A stretch of DNA of 64,000 nucleotides from UKL13-3 sp044353855 (GTDB taxonomy: Bacteria > Bacteroidota > Bacteroidia > UKL13-3), in contig JBILBF010000002.1 of the NCBI GenBank assembly GCA_044353855.1, positions 186,001 to 250,000 of the forward strand, read 5' to 3'. The notes beneath the pieces are model-generated. The model searched no databases. It was given only the letters and a program-made list of their open reading frames with translations, and was not told where the DNA came from. Shown in pieces: positions 36,694 to 45,956 of the stretch. The stretch's first letter is position 1. Every line of letters begins with the position of its first letter. The translations under genes and the position numbers were made by a program.

Positions 36694-37293
36694 TTAAAAT
36701 ATAAAACCCAATGTACAACCTGTTCTTAAAAAAGGACCTGTAAATATAGGAGGATAATCTTGTGAATTGGTGCGAACGCCATTTTCATAGGATACGTTAT
36801 ACATGGGTCCACCATAAAAATCAAGCGATACTCGTTTTGCAAAAACAAATTGATAACCCAATACCAAGCCAGCACCATAAACAGTAAAGGCTAATAATGG
36901 CGTTGTAATTGTTGAAGAAGAACTTGAACCAGGAGCACCTTTTTTTTCTAAAAATTGCTGATATCGAACATAAGGCTGTACGAAAAAACCTGTTGGAAAA
37001 GTACCTGTTAGATAATACCTATAATTATAGGTAACTCCAAAACCTGATAGCGGAATGGATTGTCCAAAAAATTGTCCTGTAAAATAATATGCTTCAATCT
37101 GAGATGAGCTATTGGGAGTAACCTTCCACTCATAGTGAAAATTGATGGTGCCTAATAATGGACTTAATAAATTTGTTTTAAGAATACGCCCGTGTTGGAT
37201 ATCTTCTTTATCTATAAACTTTGCTTGTGATCCTTGCGCAAATAGTTTAACTACACTAAGTGATAAAAATAGACAAAAAAGATATATGCGCAT
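36694..37293 (-). CDS. Predicted small outer-membrane beta-barrel protein
   Basis: ATG 37293 (MRIYLFCLF) gives a signal peptide ending LFAQG near residue 20; an in-frame start at 37314 would lengthen the leader. The 199-residue protein contains TNLLSPLLGTINFHYEWKV, RYYLTGTFPTGFFVQPYVRYQ and ends GCTLGFIF with a terminal Phe, an outer-membrane insertion signal. It is 20 bases upstream of its apparent paralogue on the same strand, so they are likely co-transcribed. Function unknown. Confidence 0.65.
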   Translation of the reverse strand: MRIYLFCLFLSLSVVKLFAQGSQAKFIDKEDIQHGRILKTNLLSPLLGTINFHYEWKVTPNSSSQIEAYYFTGQFFGQSIPLSGFGVTYNYRYYLTGTFPTGFFVQPYVRYQQFLEKKGAPGSSSSSTITTPLLAFTVYGAGLVLGYQFVFAKRVSLDFYGGPMYNVSYENGVRTNSQDYPPIFTGPFLRTGCTLGFIF

Positions 37294-37383
37294 ACTCAAC
37301 AAATGAATATGCATATATACAACATAAAAATAAAAAATGCGTGAATTAAAACTGAATAAATAAGTGTAAGTAGGTTAAAACAG

Positions 37384-38493
37384 TTAACCCATTACTTCAT
37401 GTAAATTGGGTAATTTACCCAACTGCTTTAAATAATTAACATGTGATTGTAATGCTTTACCAAGTGTATCATTTACCATATAAGGAACTCCATATTCGGC
37501 AGCAGTTTCTTTTACAATATGTGATATAGCAGGATAATGTACATGTGAAATTTTTTGAAACAAATGATGTTCAACTTGATAATTTAACCCACCAACATAC
37601 CAAGAAAGAAGTTTGTTATTAGGTGAAAAATTAACTGTGGTTTTAAGTTGGTGTACAGCCCAATCATCATGAATAATCCCGTTTTCATCGGGCATTGGAT
37701 GCGCTGTATGTTCTAATGTGTGAGCCAATTGAAACACCGTAGTCAAAATTAAACCAGCAAGAAAATGCATAAGCATAAACCCAGCAAAAATTTGCAAAAA
37801 CGGAATACCAACTAGTAATGGAATACCAAACATTAAAGCAAAATAAAATAACTTAATGGCAATTATTTTGAGTAGAATAACTCTGTTTTCAGAAGCATTG
37901 TGGGGATTGACTCCATTTTTAGTATACTGAGCAAACTGAACAAAATCTTTAGCTGTGGCCCAATAAAACGTAAGTAATCCATAAAAAAAGAAAGCATATA
38001 TCCATTGAAACTGATGGTGCTTTTTAAGCTGTGTGTGGGGTGAAAACTTTAACACCAATCGATCCTGAATATCTTCATCCATATCCGTAATATTGGTATA
38101 GGTATGGTGCATAATATTGTGTTGTAATTTCCAATTAAACACCGAACCTCCTAATAAATTCAAGGTACTACCTACCAATACATTGATATTTTTGTGTTTA
38201 GAATAGGCTCCATGGTTAGCATCGTGCATAACACTCATTCCTATTCCAGAAACACTAACACCCATAAAAGCCCACAATAGCATATTCCAGGCAAAAGGAG
38301 GTTGAAAAACCAATAAAAGTATGAATGGAAGCATATAGGCCAATAACAACACAAAGGTTTTTACAACCATCCCTGTATCTGCGTATTTCGAAAGATTGTT
38401 TTCAGTGAAATGAGCATCTACTCGCTTTTTTAATATTGTGTAAAAACCCGTTTTATGGGCATCAACAAATTTAACATTCCCTTTTCCTTGCAT
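37384..38493 (-). CDS. Membrane fatty-acid desaturase
   Basis: A 369-residue integral-membrane acyl desaturase. Histidine boxes are HDANHGAYS (HDxxH), HNIMHHTYTN (HxxHH) and QVEHHLF (QxxHH), the di-iron ligands of the front-end/delta-5/6 and linoleoyl-CoA desaturase class. There are four to six membrane helices (including near 45-95 and 205-255). No cytochrome b5 domain is fused, so an external ferredoxin or cytochrome must supply electrons. The Q in the third box is typical of front-end desaturases, but bacterial homologues often act on saturated acyl chains, so regiospecificity is open. Confidence 0.9.
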   Translation of the reverse strand: MQGKGNVKFVDAHKTGFYTILKKRVDAHFTENNLSKYADTGMVVKTFVLLLAYMLPFILLLVFQPPFAWNMLLWAFMGVSVSGIGMSVMHDANHGAYSKHKNINVLVGSTLNLLGGSVFNWKLQHNIMHHTYTNITDMDEDIQDRLVLKFSPHTQLKKHHQFQWIYAFFFYGLLTFYWATAKDFVQFAQYTKNGVNPHNASENRVILLKIIAIKLFYFALMFGIPLLVGIPFLQIFAGFMLMHFLAGLILTTVFQLAHTLEHTAHPMPDENGIIHDDWAVHQLKTTVNFSPNNKLLSWYVGGLNYQVEHHLFQKISHVHYPAISHIVKETAAEYGVPYMVNDTLGKALQSHVNYLKQLGKLPNLHEVMG

Positions 38494-38631
38494 TTTATAT
38501 TAACTTTATACTAACAACATTAACGATTATTCAGCATTAAAGTTTGTAAATAGGCCTACTTTACAAAAAATATGACATATTGTAGAAACAGTTTGGTTGT
38601 TGAAAAGGTTTAAAAAGTACTGTTAATCCTA

Positions 38632-39324
38632 TTATCGAGCCCCAAAAAGAGTACTACCCAGTCTAATCATATTCGAGCCTTCTTCAATGGCAATTTTATA
38701 ATCTCCGCTCATTCCAAAAGAAAGAATATCAAAAGCTGAAACCTTTGTCCCATTGTTATTCGACAGAGAGTTTGTATCATTCAATAGTTGTGCTTTAATA
38801 GTTTCAAAATATCCTTTTAGTAACCTAAACTCTTTACGAATTTGATGTTCATCATCGGTAAAACTAGCCATTCCCATAACACCTTGTATAGAAATATGAT
38901 GCATAGATTTAAAAGAATCGCTTTCAATCAAGGCTTTTGCATCATCAATACTTAATCCAAATTTTGTTTCTTCTTGCGCTATGTATAGTTGAAGCAAACA
39001 ATTGATAACGCGGTTATTTTTAGCTGCTTCTTTATCTATTGATTGAAGCAGTTTAAGTGAATCAACTCCATGAATAAGTGAAACAAAGGGGGCAATATAT
39101 TTCACTTTATTACTTTGCAAATGGCCAATAAAATGCCAGTCTATATCTTTAGGCAATTGTTCATATTTGGCAGCCATCTCTTGAACTTTATTTTCACCAA
39201 AAACACGTTGGCCAGTATGATAGGCTTCCCAAATAGCTTCAACGGGTTTGGTTTTACTTACGGCTACCAATTTTACGGAAGTGGGTATTTGTTCTAATAT
39301 TTTATGGATATTTGTACCAATCAT
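38632..39324 (-). CDS. YggS/PLPBP-family PLP homeostasis protein
   Basis: A 230-residue alanine-racemase N-terminal-fold protein with PLP-binding Lys24 in LVAVSKTKPVEAI, and FGENKVQEM and WHFIGHLQSNK near residues 44 and 64. These are the signature of the YggS family, which binds PLP and balances vitamin B6 and amino-acid pools without known catalysis. The final SFGMSGDYKIAIEEGSNMIRLGS is the phosphate-binding end. It is divergent from the DUF4296 gene with only 14 bases between start codons, so their promoters must overlap the opposite gene. Confidence 0.95.
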   Translation of the reverse strand: MIGTNIHKILEQIPTSVKLVAVSKTKPVEAIWEAYHTGQRVFGENKVQEMAAKYEQLPKDIDWHFIGHLQSNKVKYIAPFVSLIHGVDSLKLLQSIDKEAAKNNRVINCLLQLYIAQEETKFGLSIDDAKALIESDSFKSMHHISIQGVMGMASFTDDEHQIRKEFRLLKGYFETIKAQLLNDTNSLSNNNGTKVSAFDILSFGMSGDYKIAIEEGSNMIRLGSTLFGAR

Positions 39325-39338
39325 AATTAATTACTATT

Positions 39339-39683
39339 GTGCAAAAATATTCTTATCTATTGATAATACTAACATTGATTGCTTGTGCGCCACCCAAACC
39401 AAAGGCACCCAAAAATATGCTCTCACAATCTCAAATGAGTGATATTTTGACCGAAATGCATATTGCTGATGCCATTGCCACAACAAACTACAAACAAATA
39501 GACAGCATCAACCAAGCAGGTGTGAATTACCGCGAATTTATTTATACTAAATATCAAACCAACCACCAACAGTTTACCGAAAGTTTTGATTTCTACAAAC
39601 AAAATCCTGTATTACTCGATTCTGTTTATGCTGAAGTTGTAACCAAACTTAGTAGTAAAGAAATGCAGTTTAGGGGTAAATAA
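39339..39683 (+). CDS. DUF4296 lipoprotein
   Basis: GTG 39339 starts a 114-residue protein with a hydrophobic leader and lipobox LIAC ending at Cys16, so it is a lipoprotein. The body (LTEMHIADAIATTN, YRKYGT-like REFIYTKYQTNHQQF) matches the Bacteroidota-only DUF4296 family, which contains an N-terminal 'lipo + MxxILxxMHLAEA' helix. Function unknown. It starts 14 bases from the divergent YggS gene and 75 bases before mutS2. Confidence 0.8.
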   Translation: MQKYSYLLIILTLIACAPPKPKAPKNMLSQSQMSDILTEMHIADAIATTNYKQIDSINQAGVNYREFIYTKYQTNHQQFTESFDFYKQNPVLLDSVYAEVVTKLSSKEMQFRGK

Positions 39684-39757
39684 ATAGATCATTCATCGCT
39701 AAATTAATTAGTTTGTATCTAAAACTAAACAACTACTAAATATTTATATCCTCACAA

Positions 39758-42148
39758 GTGCCATATCCAAAACATATTGAACAAAAATTAGAGTTTGACC
39801 AAATCAAACAACTCCTATTAAAGAAATGTATTTCGGAAATGGGCGAAAAGTATGTCGACAACATACGTTTTGTTAACCGATTTGACATATTGGAAAGGCT
39901 GCTATTACAAGTTAAGGAGTTTAAAACAATATTATTAGAAGACACTCCTTTTCCGGCTGAACATTATTATAATATTGAAGCCTATTTAAAAAAAGCAGCT
40001 ATTGAAGGAGCCTTTTTATCAGAAGAAGAATTTCACCAATTGCGCTTGTTATTGAATACGGTTCAACAAATATGTAAATACTTTGAACTTCGAAATGAGA
40101 AATACCCGCAGCTGGCAGCTTTATTTGGCGGAATACAGGTAAATAAAAACTTGATCAACAGTATTGAAAAGATACTCAATGACAAGGGCGAGATGCGGCC
40201 CAATGCATCCCCAGATTTAGCAAAAATTTCAAGCAAATTAAGTGAAAAAGAAAAAGAAGTTAGAAGACGGTTAAACTCCTTATTTGAAAAAGCAAATAGC
40301 CAAGGTTGGTTAGCTGATTCCGGAATTACCATTCGAGATGGCCGATTGGTATTACCCATTTTAGCCGAACATAAACGAAAAATTCCGGGTTTGGTACATG
40401 ATGAATCGGCTACTGGGCAAACTGTTTATATTGAACCGACCGAAGTTTTTGAAATCAATAACAGTATTCGAGAATATCAAATTGCCTTTAAACGCGAACG
40501 CGAAAGAATATTAATTGCATTAACCCATACCATACGACCTTTTTTACCTGAACTAAATACTTATTTACAACGTATAGGCCTTATTGATTTTATAAGAGCA
40601 AAGGCATTGCTAGCAATTGATTTAGGTGCCGAAATGCCTATCATTCTCAAACAGGCACAAGCAAAATGGATTGATGCCTATCATCCATTGCTCAAACTTA
40701 ACCATCAAAAAAGCGGACTTCCAATTGTTCCATTATCGGCTGAGCTCAGCAAAGAAAAAAGAATACTTGTTATATCGGGTCCAAATGCTGGAGGAAAATC
40801 TGTATGTCTCAAAACTATTGGATTGCTTCAATACATGTTTCAATGTGGTTTTTTAGTTCCTTGTAAAAGTCATTCTGAAATTGGATTATTTGCTGATATG
40901 CTTGTAGATATTGGTGATGAACAATCCATTGAAAACGACTTAAGTACTTATAGCTCGCATTTGGTTCACATGAAATATTTTACCGAATTTGCCGATGCCA
41001 AAACTTTGTTTTTAATTGATGAATTTGGCACAGGAACAGACCCACAATTTGGTGGGCCTTTAGCTGAATCAATACTAAATAGATTAAACCAAAAACAAGC
41101 ATTTGGTGTTGTCACAACTCACTATAGCAACCTCAAAAATTTTGCTGCCAATACAACAGGAATGCAAAATGCCTGTATGTTATTCGACAATAGTAAAATG
41201 CAACCATTGTATGTGTTGGAAATTGGCAAACCTGGAAGCTCTTATGCTTTTGAAATTGCACAAAAAATAGGACTGTCAACTCAAGTAATAAACTATGCTA
41301 AAACCAAAGTAGGCGATAAACAAAAACGTGTAGATGATTTATTAATTGACCTCGAAAAAGAAAAATCACATGTGTATGAATTAAAAAAACGATATGCAGA
41401 AAAAGAAGAGAGGTCAACACAATTAATTGAAGAATATACCAAACTCAAAACAGAGTTGGATACCAACCGAAAAAAACTACTCACTGAAGCTCGACAAGAA
41501 GCCTTGTCTATTATTTCGGAAGCAAACAGTAGAATAGAAAATACCATTAGAGAAATACGTGAAAAAAAGGCCGATACCGAAACGATTAGAAAAGTTAGAA
41601 TCGATATTAAACAAGAAGTAGATGGGCTAAAAAACAAAACAAAAACAGATACTCCTAAACCCATACAACAAACAATCTTAACTACCCATCACGCAGTAAT
41701 AGAAAAAGGAATGCATGTGCATATTATTGGGCAAAACAATATTGGAGAAGTTGTTGAATTGAAACAAAACAAAGCATTAATTGCATTTGGCGATTTGCAC
41801 AGTTGGGTTGATATACAAAAATTAAACAGTGTACAAAAAAGCAAAAAGGAAATACCAAAACAACCCCTCAAAGGAGTAAACATCAATAATAAATTGTTAA
41901 GCTTTGAAAGTGAACTCAACTTAATAGGAATGCGCGGAGAAGATGCCATACGTGAGTTGCAACAATATATTGACGATGCTTATTTAATTGGATTTAAAGA
42001 AGTACGTATCGTGCATGGTAGAGGCTATGGTATTTTGAAAAAGCTTGTTAAACAATATTTGCAAAAAAGTAGTTTTGTTGAAAGCATGAGACATGAACCA
42101 ATGGAATTGGGTGGTGATGGTGTAAGTATTGTTATGCTCAAAAGTTAA
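39758..42148 (+). CDS. mutS2: MutS2 endonuclease/ATPase with Smr domain
   Basis: A 796-residue MutS2 protein. GTG 39758 gives the expected start (PYPKHIEQKLEFDQIKQLL). Walker A is SGPNAGGKS near residue 343, Walker B LFLIDEFGTGTDP near 425, and VTTHYSNLK follows. A long coiled-coil covers about 515-640, and the C-terminal Smr domain (about 715-796) has LIGMRGEDAI and VHGRGYGILKK. MutS2 lacks the mismatch-recognition domain of MutS; it suppresses recombination or rescues collided ribosomes in studied species. Complete and normal in length. Confidence 0.95.
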   Translation: MPYPKHIEQKLEFDQIKQLLLKKCISEMGEKYVDNIRFVNRFDILERLLLQVKEFKTILLEDTPFPAEHYYNIEAYLKKAAIEGAFLSEEEFHQLRLLLNTVQQICKYFELRNEKYPQLAALFGGIQVNKNLINSIEKILNDKGEMRPNASPDLAKISSKLSEKEKEVRRRLNSLFEKANSQGWLADSGITIRDGRLVLPILAEHKRKIPGLVHDESATGQTVYIEPTEVFEINNSIREYQIAFKRERERILIALTHTIRPFLPELNTYLQRIGLIDFIRAKALLAIDLGAEMPIILKQAQAKWIDAYHPLLKLNHQKSGLPIVPLSAELSKEKRILVISGPNAGGKSVCLKTIGLLQYMFQCGFLVPCKSHSEIGLFADMLVDIGDEQSIENDLSTYSSHLVHMKYFTEFADAKTLFLIDEFGTGTDPQFGGPLAESILNRLNQKQAFGVVTTHYSNLKNFAANTTGMQNACMLFDNSKMQPLYVLEIGKPGSSYAFEIAQKIGLSTQVINYAKTKVGDKQKRVDDLLIDLEKEKSHVYELKKRYAEKEERSTQLIEEYTKLKTELDTNRKKLLTEARQEALSIISEANSRIENTIREIREKKADTETIRKVRIDIKQEVDGLKNKTKTDTPKPIQQTILTTHHAVIEKGMHVHIIGQNNIGEVVELKQNKALIAFGDLHSWVDIQKLNSVQKSKKEIPKQPLKGVNINNKLLSFESELNLIGMRGEDAIRELQQYIDDAYLIGFKEVRIVHGRGYGILKKLVKQYLQKSSFVESMRHEPMELGGDGVSIVMLKS

Positions 42149-42199
42149 ATACACATTATTTCGTTAACTTATTTATATTCCTGCTTCAAAATGGTATTC

Positions 42200-43879
42200 A
42201 TGAAAAAAGTATTCAAATACATCTTCATCTTTTTTGTTTCACTGGTTATTATTGTTGGAATTGGTGGTTACTTTTTAAGAAAAAATATTAAAGAAATACT
42301 GTTACACCGATTACTGAAAGAAGTTGAAACAACTTTTGGAAATTACTACCATGTAACCTACAGCAATATAGAACTATCGGTAGAAAATAGTTTTTTTACC
42401 ATCAACATTACCAATCCCGTTTTTAGAACAGATACCACCCAGAAGGAATTTTTAACCCAATATCCTCCTATTTTTTTTAAGGCAGATCATTTTATGGTTG
42501 GAAACATCAATATCCGACAACTTATACTGGGTCAAACCCTTAAAATCGAACAAATAGAATTGGCCAACCCAAACTTATTGATATTAACCAATACGTTACA
42601 CACACACAAAACAACTGAAACCAAACCCCAAAAAACCAAACCCAATCGAAAACTGATAACGGATGTTTTGGTTGATAAACTAACCATTACCAAAGGGGAT
42701 GTTAACCTGATTCATTTTTACAACTTACAAGACACATTGTATTATGGGGAAGATATAAACCTTGACATTACAAAGGCTGAGATTAAAACACAAGCACAAG
42801 AAGGAATACTAGAAGCATCAACAATTGGTAATATTGTTTTTTCAATGAACAAGGTAAGGCTGCATCCAAGTTATAGTCCTTACTCGTTTTGGATGCAAAG
42901 TATTAAGATTGATGTATCAAAAAACACTGTCAACTGCAGAAAGGTTGTGGTCTATCCCGAAAAATCTTTGTTAAAGTTGAGCCGCAAAGCTGCCTATCAA
43001 AAAACGTTTGCTCAAATAGCAATCGGAAATCTTTTTATTAAAGGGATTGACTATAAAAAACTTGCCCAAAAAGAAGTTAATATTAAACAGATTGAACTAT
43101 CAAATGCCCATTTTAATTTATTGCGCAACAAGGAAAAAAAACTGAATAAATCGCTTGTCAAAAAATCATTTCAACAATTATTAGCAAACATACATGTCCC
43201 GATTAAAATAGACGGTATTAAACTACATAATTTACACCTTACCTTTAAACTCTATTTTCCTACTCACAAAGAACCAGCTTTGATTCAACTTAAACATATA
43301 AACGGTACCTTATCCGAAATTAATACCTACAAAGGACATACTAAACCTATTCGATTGCATGCAACTGCTACCATAATGAATAAAGGAAAACTCACCTTTA
43401 ACGCAACGATCCCACAGCACAAAAAAACCCACAGTTATAATGGCGTAATTACTGCTATGCCTTTTACCGATTGGAATCAGGTACTATCCAAAATGGCTCC
43501 TGTTAAAATTGAAAGCGGCATGGTTCATCGCATTCAATTTTCGGGGATCGCTGGCACTTCTGAAACATCTGGAAAGTTAACATTAACTTATTCTAATTTA
43601 AAGGCCACCATCTATAAAAAGCAGGTAAATGGCGAACTCAAAAAAGCAAAATTGATGAGTTTAGTAGCCAACACGTTCATTCAAACAAATAATCCTGCAA
43701 AAGGAGATAGCCTTCCAACATCCACTCCTTTTTATTTTAAGAAAGAACCCTATCAAGGACAAATTATGCTTTGGGTAGGTGGGTTGTTAGATGGTATTGA
43801 AGGAACACTCCTCAACGAAAAAGTAAAACAAAAAGTAGATGCCGTTAAAGAGAAAAAGAAAAAAGAGAAAGTCCGCTAA
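42200..43879 (+). CDS. AsmA/DUF748-like membrane-anchored protein
   Basis: A 559-residue protein from ATG 42200 (ATG 42191, three codons upstream, is equally possible). One N-terminal membrane helix at about residues 5-25 is followed by a long periplasmic beta-rich domain with repeated hydrophobic strands, for example RQLILGQTLKIEQIELANPNL and IKQIELSNAHFNLL, the pattern of AsmA-like/DUF748 bridge-type proteins. The C-terminus is very basic (KEKKKKEKVR). Members of this superfamily are thought to carry phospholipids between membranes. The family call rests on strand pattern and topology, so it is tentative. It follows mutS2 by 51 bases. Confidence 0.6.
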   Translation: MKKVFKYIFIFFVSLVIIVGIGGYFLRKNIKEILLHRLLKEVETTFGNYYHVTYSNIELSVENSFFTINITNPVFRTDTTQKEFLTQYPPIFFKADHFMVGNINIRQLILGQTLKIEQIELANPNLLILTNTLHTHKTTETKPQKTKPNRKLITDVLVDKLTITKGDVNLIHFYNLQDTLYYGEDINLDITKAEIKTQAQEGILEASTIGNIVFSMNKVRLHPSYSPYSFWMQSIKIDVSKNTVNCRKVVVYPEKSLLKLSRKAAYQKTFAQIAIGNLFIKGIDYKKLAQKEVNIKQIELSNAHFNLLRNKEKKLNKSLVKKSFQQLLANIHVPIKIDGIKLHNLHLTFKLYFPTHKEPALIQLKHINGTLSEINTYKGHTKPIRLHATATIMNKGKLTFNATIPQHKKTHSYNGVITAMPFTDWNQVLSKMAPVKIESGMVHRIQFSGIAGTSETSGKLTLTYSNLKATIYKKQVNGELKKAKLMSLVANTFIQTNNPAKGDSLPTSTPFYFKKEPYQGQIMLWVGGLLDGIEGTLLNEKVKQKVDAVKEKKKKEKVR

Positions 43880-43968
43880 TACACTTCCCTTTTTTTTAGC
43901 AATCCTTTTATTCGAGCATATTTACTTACCTTTTGGCTAATGCAAAACCCTTAAGCACAATATTGGCC

Positions 43969-43976
43969 TATATTTG
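43969..43976 (+). promoter_or_regulatory. Probable -7 box of the DEFD helicase gene
   Basis: TATATTTG is an exact TAnnTTTG match 21 bases before ATG 43998. It also covers an in-frame TTG (43974), which argues that translation starts at 43998 rather than at that TTG. No TTG at the usual -33 spacing is seen. Confidence 0.4.
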
Positions 43977-43997
43977 CAGCAAGAGCACTTAGAAAAA

Positions 43998-45311
43998 ATG
44001 AATACTGAAACCATACTTTCCAATTTTAATATTACCGAACTGAATGAAATGCAAAAGGATGCGATGTCCGTTATTCCTAAGCCGAATGATGTAACCCTCA
44101 TCTCTCCTACTGGATCAGGAAAAACACTTGCATTTTTATTACCCACACTCTCTTTGTTAAAAACAGATTCGGAAGGAGTACAGGTTTTAATTTTAGTCCC
44201 TTCGCGAGAACTTGCTATTCAAATTGAAAAAGTTTTTAAACAAATGGCATCTCCCTTTAAAATCAATTCCTGTTATGGTGGCCACTCGATGCGTATCGAA
44301 GAAAACAATTTACTTCAACCTCCCTCCGTGTTAGTTGGAACTCCCGGAAGGATTGCACACCATATTAGCACCCAAAAACTCCTACTTGATTCGGTTCATA
44401 CCCTCATTTTAGATGAATTTGATAAATCGCTCGAGTTTGGGTTTAAAGATGATATGGAATTTATTATCCAACACTGCACCCAACTCCAAAAACGAATCTT
44501 AACATCAGCTACAATACTTGAAGATATTCCCCGTTTTGTGGGTTTAAAAAACAATATAGCCTTAAATTATAGCACCAAACACAAAGAACTTTTATCCTCA
44601 TTGGTGGTAAAATCGGTAACGGTGGAAGGTGATGATAAAATAGAAGCGTTGATGCTGTTAATTGGGAAATTAGACTCTAAACCGGCAATTGTATTTTGCA
44701 ACCACCGCGAAGCGGTAAACAGAATTTCGGAGCAATTAACTTTTTACAAAGTAGCTCATGGTTTTTACCATGGTGGGTTGGAACAAATTGATAGAGAAAA
44801 AACACTCATCAAATTTAGAAATGGAAGTTTTACGCTATTGATCACAACAGACTTGGCCGCTCGGGGATTAGACATACCCGAAGTAGCAGCTGTAATACAT
44901 TACCAATTACCAGCAACCGAAGATGTGATGATACACCGCAATGGCCGAACAGCTCGCATGAACGCAGCTGGAACAGCTTATTTTTTATTAGACCACGAGG
45001 ATTATCTACCTGCGTTTGTAACCACCATACCACAAGCAGAAATGTTGCCTAAAAAACTGGTATTACCCAAACCGGCCGAGTGGCAAACCTTATACATAGC
45101 CGCAGGCAAAAAAGACAATATCAATAAAATGGATATTGTGGGCATGTTATTGCAAAAAGGCAAACTACAAAAAGATGAATTAGGCAAAGTTGATATTTTA
45201 GACCACTCGGCTTATGCTGCTGTAAAATCATCCAAAATTGCCGAAACCTTGCAGCTTGTTAAAACCGAGAAAATTAAAAACAGAAAAATTAAAATTGAGC
45301 TAGCTTCGTAG
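43998..45311 (+). CDS. DEAD-box-like RNA helicase with DEFD motif II
   Basis: A 437-residue superfamily 2 helicase. Motifs in order: Q-motif region ITELNEMQKDAM, Walker A SPTGSGKT, PSRELAIQI, GTPGRIAHH, motif II LILDEFDKSLEFGF, SATILEDI, then the second RecA domain with VFCNHREAVNRI, TTDLAARGLDIPEV and HRNGRTARMN. Motif II reads DEFD instead of DEAD. The catalytic Asp-Glu is kept and only the Ala changes, so ATPase activity is expected. The C-terminal 90 residues are not a recognised domain but may bind RNA. ATG 43998 is preferred because the earlier TTG lies in a promoter box. The J-KTSC gene follows. Confidence 0.9.
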   Translation: MNTETILSNFNITELNEMQKDAMSVIPKPNDVTLISPTGSGKTLAFLLPTLSLLKTDSEGVQVLILVPSRELAIQIEKVFKQMASPFKINSCYGGHSMRIEENNLLQPPSVLVGTPGRIAHHISTQKLLLDSVHTLILDEFDKSLEFGFKDDMEFIIQHCTQLQKRILTSATILEDIPRFVGLKNNIALNYSTKHKELLSSLVVKSVTVEGDDKIEALMLLIGKLDSKPAIVFCNHREAVNRISEQLTFYKVAHGFYHGGLEQIDREKTLIKFRNGSFTLLITTDLAARGLDIPEVAAVIHYQLPATEDVMIHRNGRTARMNAAGTAYFLLDHEDYLPAFVTTIPQAEMLPKKLVLPKPAEWQTLYIAAGKKDNINKMDIVGMLLQKGKLQKDELGKVDILDHSAYAAVKSSKIAETLQLVKTEKIKNRKIKIELAS

Positions 45312-45343
45312 CAGTTGAGCTACTGTTATTGCTGCATAAAAGC

Positions 45344-45364
45344 AAAACAAAGAGCCTTGTTTTT
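45344..45364 (+). terminator. Weak terminator-like hairpin
   Basis: AAAACAA (45344-45350) pairs with TTGTTTT (45357-45363) around AGAGCC, followed by only one more T. The stem is AT-rich and short, so it may only pause transcription after the helicase gene. Confidence 0.3.
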
Positions 45365-45393
45365 AACTGACTACAGCAATTGTATTTACCTAC

Positions 45394-45428
45394 TTGTAGC
45401 CAAACACCCATTATTTAGGTTAGATTTG
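45394..45428 (+). promoter_or_regulatory. Promoter of the J-domain/KTSC gene
   Basis: TTG at 45394-45396 and TAGATTTG at 45421-45428 are 24 bases apart, one more than the usual range. The box lies 38 bases before ATG 45467. Confidence 0.42.
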
Positions 45429-45466
45429 CGGCAAATTGAACAAACCCTAATACTTCGCTACTATTT

Positions 45467-45919
45467 ATGAAACGTATTGTTGATTACCGTAAACTATTTA
45501 ACATTAGCAAAGAAACTACCCTTGCCGAACTTAAAATTATATACCGTAATTTAATTAAAGAGTGGCACCCCGATAAATTTAAGGAAGGTGAAGAACAAGC
45601 GGCTGCAGAAATTAAAAGCAAAGAGATAATTGAAGCCTATCATTTTTTGGTGAGCATATCGCCCGAAACACATGCGTTGAATACCGAACGGTATGCACAA
45701 ACAACAACCGATTGTTTTATAGATGATTTTTCGTGGAAAGGACATGCACTTAAAGTAACCTTCCAAGATGGTAGCACGTATGAGTATTTTGGTGTGCCAC
45801 GTTCCATTTACATTAAACTGGTAAACTCCGATACACAAGGCCGTTTTGTAAGACGCCATATTATAAATGGCAACTATACTTACCGCAACTTGAGTAAGAA
45901 TGCAGCTATTAAGCTGTAG
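45467..45919 (+). CDS. J-domain/KTSC-domain fusion protein
   Basis: A 150-residue fusion. Residues 3-65 are a J domain: YRKLFNISKETTLAELKIIYRNLIKEWHPDKF with the HPD tripeptide, needed to stimulate DnaK ATPase. Residues 85-145 are a KTSC domain: LKVTFQDGSTYEYFGVP, RSIYIKLVNSDTQGRFVRRHI and the closing NYTYRNLS. KTSC domains are small and their function is poorly known; one described member is linked to RNA polymerase or lysyl-tRNA synthetase contexts, and I would not lean on that. It lies between two RNA helicase genes, with its own promoter upstream. A role in ribosome or RNA remodelling with DnaK is inference. Confidence 0.85.
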   Translation: MKRIVDYRKLFNISKETTLAELKIIYRNLIKEWHPDKFKEGEEQAAAEIKSKEIIEAYHFLVSISPETHALNTERYAQTTTDCFIDDFSWKGHALKVTFQDGSTYEYFGVPRSIYIKLVNSDTQGRFVRRHIINGNYTYRNLSKNAAIKL

Positions 45920-45956
45920 CTAGTTATAGTTGTTCGTAACGTATAAACCAATTCTT

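Noticed and set aside
39683..39757. Possible extra small gene between the DUF4296 gene and mutS2
   Set aside because: Only 74 bases, without an open frame or a promoter match.
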